Assembly: GCF_000764305.2 (NCBI RefSeq)
Contig: NW_025943855.1
Coordinates: 62,001 to 126,000, forward strand
Direction of reading: 5' to 3'
Length of the DNA: 64,000 nucleotides
From: Hyalella azteca
Taxonomy: Eukaryota > Arthropoda > Malacostraca > Amphipoda > Hyalellidae
Of this stretch, positions 1 to 10,000 are shown piece by piece. The notes below the pieces were generated by a model. The model did not search any database. It was given only the letters and a program-made list of their open reading frames with translations, and had not been told where the DNA came from. Every line of letters begins with the position of its first letter. Within the stretch, counting starts at the first letter, position 1. Made by a program: the position numbers and the translations under genes.

Positions 1-875
1 CCGTCTCAGTAAGATAGTTTTTTTTAGGTCATACGAAACCACGAGCGAAAGGCTGTTCGTTGGGCATCTGAAGCGAAGATCATGTGACCTGATTAAGAGA
101 ATAGGTCTGAAAGTTATTGTTAGCGTTCAGACGGTTTATTAATACTCAAAATTACACAACTATTTAACAATTCATTACTCATGTGCAACCAATTAAAGAA
201 AAAAAAAATTGATGTTGCTTCTTCGCTGATAGTCTAAATTCGGTAGGAGGCCTTGAATTAGTAAAATAAAATGAGGATCGTTATCAAAAATCGCGCGTAT
301 TTGCACCCAGATAGTAAGTGATATGAAATAATGTACCTATATTGTTTAAAACTTTCTCAATTCGATTTAATCCTTTACCGATTAAATCCGTTAATCCGGG
401 TTAGCATGGGCTACGGTGCTGAATTTATAAACTATTTGTTCCTCCTGTGTGCATTGAATACGAAGTTTGTATCGACTGGCATTTTACGGGCAAATTTTTT
501 TTTTGTGCACAATTTTAACTTGGAATAAATTTGCTCGAGGAAGAGTTCAATAGCTGTAGCTTTAAATAAAATAGAAAACACTCAAAATTTTCCCCTCCAA
601 AATGACCGTATTGCGTGTTTAAAATTTTTGTTAAAATAATAGTATCTTTTACTGAATGCCTATATTTGCCGTGCATGTTAAATTGGCACTACAAAACAAT
701 ATTGCTTCGAACAGTCGATATACTTTTATTCTGTATTTTTTTCATAGAGCATGAGCTTTTACTTCTCTTGTATGATTAGGTACGTATCAAGGGAATTATG
801 TCGCATTTTTAAAATCGATCATACTTGAACAATGATGGATTCGATGTTGAATTCATTCAAAGTTGAATTCAAGTA
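1..875. other. downstream of Lrrc49, no gene seen
   Basis: A+T-rich sequence with only short random open frames. It probably holds the Lrrc49 3' UTR nearest 875 and then intergenic DNA. Confidence 0.5.
725..730 (-). terminator. candidate polyadenylation signal for Lrrc49
   Basis: AATAAA on the minus strand, about 146 nt after the stop codon. Such hexamers are common in A+T-rich DNA, so this is only a candidate. Confidence 0.3.
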
Positions 876-1082
876 TTACTTATTTATGCGCATTTCTGCT
901 TTGATTTTGTCGAGCATGAGTTTGCCGTAGTTAGGTTTGGAAAAGTCAGCTAGCGCATCCCGTGCCATGTCGTGCATGACGCTCGGCCACACGGTTTCAA
1001 ACTCTGCCAGACGTGCGACCGACTCTGCCGACCACAGCAGCAGACGACGAGTAGCTCTTCGTCCCGCAGCGCGGCTTCCTTC
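876..1082 (-). CDS. Lrrc49: Lrrc49 last coding exon
   Basis: It encodes ...SVARLAEFETVWPSVMHD, then MARDALADFSKPNYGKL and ...AEMRINK, ending in TAA at 878-876. The xxLWPxxxxxxxRDAxxE pattern is the LRRC49 C-terminal motif. The acceptor CAAACAG before 1082 gives phase 0, but exon 12 leaves in phase 1. Either the acceptor is the AAG four bases further in (exon start 1078) or a short exon between 1090 and 2936 was missed. Confidence 0.78.
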   Translation of the reverse strand, partial: EGSRAAGRRATRRLLLWSAESVARLAEFETVWPSVMHDMARDALADFSKPNYGKLMLDKIKAEMRINK

Positions 1083-4000
1083 CTGTTTGAAATTTTTTAA
1101 TTGTAGACTTTCAAATCATTTTTCAATTTGTGTGTCATTTCTCTAAAATTTAATAATTAGTGCGAAAGTTCATCTCGTATTCATACAACATATACAATGA
1201 AAATAACACGAAGAATTTTATGAATATTATTCAATACCTCAACGTTACGAAGGTTTAGATTTTGAAAATGCAGTTTCTATTTTTATCGTTTTTTTTTTCT
1301 TCGTTTTTTAGCGATATTTTGAAAATTTTTACCTGAGTAGCAGCAGCTGCATCAGGTCGGTACTGCAGCGCTTCTTTCCCTATAAGCTCCTGGAGGTGGG
1401 GTGCTCCCAAACTCCCTCCCCCCTCCCCACTTGGCTCTCCTCCGCCGCTGCCTCCCTCTGCGCAAATAGCTTTTAGTCACTTGGAGATTATTACGTAATG
1501 TTGTTTAACGCCAGCTGGATGCGACAATTTTTATTCCTGATTTGAAAAAACAGATTAATTCAACATAAATTCTATATCATCTGATAGCAGTTGATAGCGG
1601 TTTAAGCGTTTAATAGGCCGCAGGCATGTCGCCGATTCTTAACAGCGCAGAACATTCACTGCTTGTTGCAAACACGCAACGCACTGCTCCAATTTCGCTT
1701 TGCCTAACCGCCTGGCCTCCTTGCTGATTCTGACCAGAAACTGGCGTGCAGAGCGTGGATCGAATCCGCACCTCTCTACTTCAATCCTAGTACCCGGAAC
1801 TGTTACAATTTTACCGGTGATGGGCGATCTCAAACTAATCAATGCAACACTTTGTTACAGTAAGCTAGTCCACGAGCGAGTCAACCGTGACTCGCTGGAA
1901 ACGAATCTTCAAGTTGCCCAGCAACTGACATGTGTGCCAATTGCTTAAATTCATCTCGGCATTTTAGCGCATTTTCTCATTTATGTAAAAAGCCGCTATT
2001 GTGCTCGTCATGTCCGTCCGCCCGTCCGTCCGTATGTCTGTCCGTCCGTCCGTCCGTCCGTGACCACGTTTTCGTCGACGAGAAAATGCGCTCTCTGTCA
2101 CTCACTGCAGTGAGTACTGAGTTACATTTTTTATTGTCTATTTCGTCTTGAAGACATTTGAAGGCTTTTCGTCTTTCGTTAGGTGCAATATTTGATTTCG
2201 CGTTTCTAGGAGCGCTATCCCTGAGTTACCTACCATTCCACTACAAAGATAGGTATGCTTTCTCGTGCGTGGGACGAGTTTCGCTACCGTTTAGATATTT
2301 GCTGTGCAGCACAAGAGGACATATTGAACATTTATAAGTGTGTAAAAAACTTTGAATCTTACTATTTCCATTAGCGTATAAAATATTAATTTTGAATTTA
2401 TATTTCAATAAGAATTTATTAAATTAGGTCCATCATTTAAAAGAACCCAATATGTTTAGGTACATCCCAACTTTGTTAGTGTCTTAGTACCTCACTTAAC
2501 TACATGTCAGGCTCATTTTTAGCGCATTTTCTCATTTATGGAAAAAAAATGCACTATTGTGCTCGCCATGTCCGCCCGTCCGTCCGTCTGTCCGTCCGTC
2601 CGTGACTTCACGTTTTCGTCGACGAGAAAATGCGCTCTCTGTCACTCACTGCAGTGCGTACTGACTCCTGAGTGAGTGAAAGTTTTCCCTGAGTTTTTAT
2701 TTTACGTATATCGTACGTCAGTCACTTAGTCACTTCTAAAATTTTGTTTTCAATTACATTACTTCTTTTAAATATTTCAAGCAAATTAATTTCTTTCTGT
2801 GATTTGATGAAACTATCATGTGCATAATTTTTAGACGGGCAGTGCTATCCTTTAAAGGATATAGTGGCAGTGCTATCCTTTTTCCTTGTCGATGTACAAA
2901 TATGGATAGCTTCAAATTTACCGAACGCCAGTCACCTGTTTTGTTCCTGCTGGCCATCATCAGTGCATTAAGGTTATCTCTGGGTAAGCACATGAACGCA
3001 AGTTGACTTAGAGATCCGAATTGCACCATTGCTTCCTGCCGTTCGTCGTCGCTTATCTGTTCAAAGAATGTATTTATTTTTATGCACAGTTTTATATGGG
3101 ATACAAAGTAGCTATTTGATATTCTTGATTGTATTGCTCTGGGTGCCTGACATCCTATTTACCCAAGGTTTAAATAAAATCAATATTCTTGCATACTATT
3201 TATCATCTTTGCAAGACTACGAGATTATTAACAAAACACCGGTAGACGCGCACTGCCCCTGCAAAAAATCAGTTTAATTCAAAATTTTTGTGATCTATAG
3301 AAATCTATTTATTGTCAATGCCGCTAACGTCGCCACAGCATCTATAAGGGGCCAGCCTTCAATTGAAATACATAAAATACTTGAAAATTATTTACGCAAT
3401 ACTGAACCGCAAATTTCTAGCGAGATCGAACAGCTTCGTATTCCTGTGGTAATTTAAACCTCTAACTCGTGTTCTGACATGTTTTATACGGTTTTTAGTG
3501 TCTAATAATGTGTTGAGTAGTTTCTATGTAATTGTAATATTATAATTAGTTTGAAATAATTTATTGATAACTGGTTGACAATTGAATGCTACAGTGAGGT
3601 GAATCGATGCCACACAGTATACCTACATTGTTTCCGAATTCAGTCCCCGTGTTTGAGCCAACATTTTTTCTATTTAATCTTGATATGCGCTGAATATTAT
3701 GTAATAACTCTTCGTACTTACGGGTTTGCCGTTGATGACCATTAGACCCCAGTGAGTGAGCCTGAAAATGGCGTAGTATTGCCACTGCGAGTGCTCGGTG
3801 ATCGGGTTACCGTCTTGACCCACGGACAGACTTCTCACCTGCACGAATAGACAATTTTCCGAGGTAGGTTCTGAGCCCGATAATTTGTTGCAAATGTTTA
3901 AACTATTAGCATCTGGTGACAAACTGGGACCGAACTGTTTAGTTTGAGTTAAGTATGAATGCTCAGTTGACATTCTGGAATACTGTAATTCAAGAAGTGG

Positions 4001-7000
4001 CATTAAATTAACTCTAATATATTAATCCGATACTAAACTATTAGCATCGGGTGACAAATTGGCACCGAACTGTTTAGTTTGAGTGAAGTAGGAACGCTTA
4101 GTTGGCATTCTGAAATAATCCAAGAAGTGTCATTAAATTAACTCTAATATATTTGTGAGATACGTAATCATACATACCTGATGTAATTCAGCCAGAGCAT
4201 TGAGCTGGCCGAAGCGCGCTAGGTGGGTTTCTTCAAACACAAAATTTTGTAGCTTTGGGAACTTGGACCTCAGCTTCGAGAAAACCGCGATGGCTTCATC
4301 AAAATTTATGTACTGAAATTTCGCAGTTGTGGCTGCACTGGCCGCTGTCTTGTCCCACTGCAAGTCTATGCAATTCAACGCCCCTTGCCCATACAAATTT
4401 AGCATTCCTGAATCTATTTCAGCAAGATAGTTTTTACCTTGCTGTCGTAGTAAACCTGTGCTTGGTGCCCCGCTAGTCGAGATTGTTGCGTTCGAGTTCG
4501 ATGTATTTCTGCTAGTGTTGAGGTTTGAAATACTATGCCGATGGGTCAGAGGCGGTGGTTGTAGCATGGAACCTGCAGCGTTGGTACCATTTGAACTTGC
4601 TTTGTTTTGCTGAAAGTCGATTTTAAAACTACTGTGTCCCGCGTTCTGTCCAGATTCTGGATGGGTTAATTTTTCGCCTGGTTTCAAAATCTTAGCACAG
4701 CTATTACTAATGGCTGTGGAAGAAGATGTGGCGGATAGGTTTTCATTTTCTTCTTCATGTTTTGAGGAATCGGAAGATGACAGAGAATCACAACTGGATG
4801 CAAGTTGCTGGTAAGGAGCATCATTACGCAATTTCTTGTTGCTACTACAATTAGCTGTTTTCGGTCTGTTGTCTTCGAATTTGTTTGATCCAGCCTCGCT
4901 ATTTTCAAGGCCTTCAGTAAGTAAGTTCATTTTTCTGTGTTCTGGTAAGCTCACGAGGCTTCTGGTCGACGCAGATTTTCGCAGTGGGATTTTGTTGGGA
5001 AGAGACATCTTTTTCAGTCGAAGTTTGGAATATGTAGGATTAGTGTGTAATGGTTTTTCCATTGCTTGCGCTGCTTGCATCTTTTGAGTCAAGTTCTTCA
5101 ATGGCAAAACTAAGTTCCAGCAAGATACGCTTCTAGCAAGTGCTTGATTTTTGTTTCCGCTTGCGCAGGTTTCAACTTCTTTTTGGTTCTCCTGGTCTAA
5201 ATAATTTTCCGTTAGAGTAGCTTGTGTAACTAACAAATTCGGTGAACTCCTATACCTCTCTACCGTGTTTTTCGACCCCGTATTGAGCGTGTTTTCTGGC
5301 GAACTGTTTATATCACCTGAGCTTTCAACTTTTAGCAATCGATCGCTTTTATCGACGTTTTCATTGGTCTGTAATTCATTGGTAACTATCATGATTGTCA
5401 CTTTTTCTGGGCTCGTTGTACTGTTGGAGTTTAACACCTGACCGTCAGTTGTATTGCTAGAATGGTTGTGTTTATCCAAACTAGTCTGTTCAGTTGTGCA
5501 GAATGTAGGGTGTTTCAATTGAGTCTCTTGCACAATTTCATCATCTGTTGCGCCGGATGGGAGAGCTTTATCAGCATTTTCGCTCACTATTTCATCTAGA
5601 TTTGTGTGAGACAAACTACATTTTTCTGAAAGCGTATGTTCTGAATCACTTGGTCTTGTCATAGATGACGAGTATTTTAAACAAATCTCCTGAGTTATAC
5701 TATCTTCTTCTATGGTTTTATTAATGTCTGTGATCGTTTTCCCTTTTTCACCGTTGTTAGTTCCTTCTACCACTGCCTGCTCGTTTTCTTCCAGCTCAGC
5801 CGGTTGGAGACGTTCTCTGATAGTTGTGATTTTATTTTCATTAACATTTGAATTTGTACTGTCCAGTTTTGATTCATATTCAGGCTCAGTGTCGCTCACT
5901 GTTTTGACTGGATATGCAGTTTCCTCGATGACGGGCTCGTCTTCGGATTTCTTAGTTTCCTCGGCAGCTTCCTCTGTGGAGGTTAATGGTATAATAGGTT
6001 TCATAATGTCCGTCTGGCTTAGTGTTTCTGGCATTCATTTTTTACAATATCCCTCTATATACTTCCTGACCACAAAACGAGTGAATTTACTAGAGTGATG
6101 TCATTTTGGAGAGGTAATGATTCTCTAAAAAACCAAAACTATAAATGAGATTATAAAATTCCTAACCTGGTGTTTTACTTTGGTTAACCGTGGACGTAGT
6201 GGCAGTACTGATGTGTGATTCATTATGGAGATCTAATGACTCCCTAAAAATCACAACTATAATCGAGATTGTCGAATTCTTAACCTGGTGCTTTACCTTT
6301 CTTAACCGTGAACGTTGTCGCCGGACTGATGTGCGATTCATTATTAAGATCTATCGGCTCACTAAAAAACACAACCAGAAATGGTATCGAATTATTAACC
6401 GGTGTTTTACTTTGGTTAAGCGTGAACGTGGGCGCCGTACAGGTGTTGTATAATTAGTTATAGAGATCAAATTACTCCCTGCAAACCAAACATTAAAAAT
6501 TTTTAATTAAATTCTCAACATGGTGTTTTACTTTGTTTAACCGTGGACGTTGTCGCGGCACTGATGTTGCGTAGTCGTTTGTGCGCAACTTTCAGCCGGT
6601 TCCAGTTGTCGCGGGCGCTGCAGATGGCGCTGGCGCGGCTCACGGCGCTGTGCAGACGACACGAACGAGCTTTCTCGCGCTCCTTCGCCTTCTGCAGCAT
6701 TCGCTCTGCCGTCTTGCGCATCTCCAGATCTATTTCGCGTTCATCCAGTCTGCATTCGATGAGGACGAGGGATAATTATTTCTTTCTAAATCATTGGTAA
6801 GGGAAGTTTCAAAGGGTGAGAACTATTATGTAAATAGATGATAAGTAAGCAGGAACATAGGGAATAATTATTTCTTTCTTGATCAATTATTTCTCGATGG
6901 AAGGTTTTAAATGTGGAAACTTTAGAATCGGTAAGTTTTTTAATTAATTGAGTAATTTGAATGCATTAAACAATTTTTACTCAATTAATTAATTGCGTAT

Positions 7001-10000
7001 TGATAAAAGATATCTAATTATTTTTCATTGCTCTGTGACTTGTATCAAGATATTGTTTCTTACTTCAAAACGTTCTTGTAAGGTAATATTTAATTTACGT
7101 TAAAAGTTCATGCACTCCATGGCATTGATTTTTAAACGCAATCAATTAACAACTAGCAATTTCTTGATGGTGATTTTCAACAAGCAATTTCTTGATGGTG
7201 GTGAACAACTAGCAATTTCTTGAGTACCAGATGGTGATTTAACAAATATGTCGGTACAAGTGCATTATATGAACTATTATGTTTTACCTATACAAAATAC
7301 CATTTTATCTTTTAGTATCATAACATGCAAAGGAACGTTATTTCCTATAAACATGTATGACAGCCTAGAATAAGTACGGGTGAATAATAGTCCATTTTTA
7401 TGGTTGCACATCACCTCTTAAGTCTGTAGAATTTAGTGAGCGCTGTGTAGAAGTATAGGCCGTGTCTACTAACAGGATTGTGGTGTAATGAAAGCTCTTT
7501 TAGCTTCAGGCATCCTTGTACGCAGCTCATATCTTCGTACCTGGAAGTTAATGCGTTTAACATTAGAATGAATTAAAAAACTCCACATTGCTCGAAATTA
7601 ATTTTCATTGAAATCAATGCTTTCTTCGTGCGAATCAAATATGATAATTGCACTAGCTTAATGCGTCATTTTAAATTTTGTCATTTTCATTAGCTAAAGA
7701 TGCAAAATCTGAAGAGGTCACGTCGTTTAAAATTGCCCATACTAAATTTATTTCAATTCCACACAAATTTGCATCGTGTGATGCAAAAATTTGAACAATT
7801 AGATTATTTTTATTTAATTTTATTTTGCAGCCAGCTGCTGTAATGGTTCGTCGAATAATTATTGACATTCAATTTTTTGTTCAATGGACGCAAATACTTC
7901 ATGTAAGAGATGCACGTTCACATAGCCAACAGTGGTCAGTGAGGGAATTAGTTCATGCCGAGTTAGTAAAAGTATAGGTGAGTAAAGAAGCTCATACGGA
8001 GTAGGGTCAAAAAATAATGTTTGATTTATAGTGAATGATCGAATCATTACGATTATTTCCGATTATTTCCAGAAAAGCAACGGTCTTACCCTCATATATG
8101 TGTAGGACTGAAAATAAATCGTCTGTTGATTATAATTAATTATTCACAATAAATATTTGCTTACATATGTTATGTTTCCAAATAATCCTGAAAACGGTGG
8201 ATTGAAATCTGAATTAGAGCAATAATATCGCTACAACATGCCTGAATATTTCATTGTGCGCAAGGAAGAGCTTCTGTAGACGAGGTAGGTAGTGGAGATC
8301 GCTAACGCCGCGTATGAGGTTGCGTCGCAGGTTCAGCTCCAGTAACGAATCCAAGCCTCGTAGCCCCGATACCTCGCGAAGCAGGTTGCCCGCTGCATTC
8401 AGTACGCGCAGCCTCTGAGAAATTGAAATTAATTCTCTCCTTGTGCAGCACAAATTCAACTCATTTTGTATTGACTACTATGGGTTTTAGATGATCTTTT
8501 CTTCTGGAAACTCAAAGTATAAAAATAATTGTTATGGTTGTATGTTCGTTGTCTTATTAACAGGCTGGAACAGGCTTCCACATAACCACACAAAAATTAT
8601 TTGGTAAAGTCGATTTACATGAAAACTTCTATATAAATTTGATATTTTTTACAACAAAACAAGCAATTCTTCTATTTTATTATACTTTGAGAGTAGACAG
8701 TCCGTGGAGATGCTGCAGCTGATTGCCGTGAAGGTCCAACACTTCCAAGTGAACAACTTCAGTCAGACCGTCCAGACGCGTCAACCTGCTTGCATTAGTA
8801 CACTTAACTATTTTCTGTGAATAGTGAAAATTTTATTCTATTACAGCGCATCCAAGTGCTCTACCTATAAAGTAATTCAAACTGAAAACATTTTTTTATT
8901 TGTTAGGAGATAGGCGATTTATATTTGAATCAGGAAGCTGTCTAATCTAATGCAAACAAAATTACATACATTAAATTTGCGGTCTGGTGATCCATTTTAT
9001 TAGTCAAAGCAGTTTGTTTGCAAAAATTGATAGACATGCGGAAATATATAAAATTTGCATGCTGTTTCAATCTTATTTTGTGTTTTTCAGATTCGGAACG
9101 ATATACGGCGGCAGATCTGATGCACCATTAATAGAGATATTGATGACCACCAGCAGATATTTTCATAAGACAGCCACCATTTCAGCTATATTTGCCCTTA
9201 TTGTTAAAAAATTTATTATTTACAACGTAATTTACGGTTCACATGCCTGTTCTTTGCGACAAGTAGCACTCGCAGTGCAGGTAACATCGCTAGCCCGTGC
9301 AAGGAGCTCAGTTTGTTGTGATACAAATCCAGTAGTACTACACCACTAAGTGCGGTGTTGGGGCTGATTTTAGTGATATGGTTATTCTGCAGCGATAAAA
9401 CTGTAGCTCCACCGCCTTTCTGATGGGTAGCACCGTTGTTATTGCCACTTGTCGTTGACGCGTTGCCAATGCTGCTGATTTTATCGTCACTTGGCCATTC
9501 GTGTAGATCTTGTCTGAAGAAAATAGCAATTCACCATGGATATTTTTGAAAACCTTGTCGCCAAATTTTGCCAGTGTTTCATGAAATTTCAGTGCTATTT
9601 TCAGTGGAGACAGAACTTGAAGGCTTTTAAGTGCATTTAAATATTTACTTCTGTGTGATTTCAAACAGAGAACAGACAATGTTAACACGACAATATAGTT
9701 GTTCACTCCATTTTATCATGCAAAAGAGTTATTGTTGAGCGCCTATGGCCAGGAAGAGCCGTGGATGTGCATTTGAATGACGAAAAAGTGGCTTTAGTTT
9801 AGTGACTCGTATATCTAAGTTTTTTTAATTTAGACTGAAACCTGTCCATGTCTATCTTGGAGATTGACACTGGCTGTTTATTTGGCTTAAAAAGTTGCAG
9901 GACAACTGGAGCTTGCTGCGCCGACGAGGCCCTTATGTGACGTCCTCTCGTCGCAGTCACGGGCCTGGCGCAAACAAAACACTCAGTCAAATGTTGAATT

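Noticed and set aside
1690..1800. tRNA-like T-arm / B-box on either strand (GGATCGAATCC) suggesting a tRNA or tRNA-derived SINE
   Set aside because: No complete cloverleaf, A box at correct spacing, or acceptor stem could be built; the stem has mismatches. At most an old SINE fragment.
1639..1842. minus-strand frame (RISKEARRLGKAKLEQCVACL) as the missing Lrrc49 exon
   Set aside because: It lies in the right intron but the similarity to the family is too weak and no phase-matching splice pair was found.
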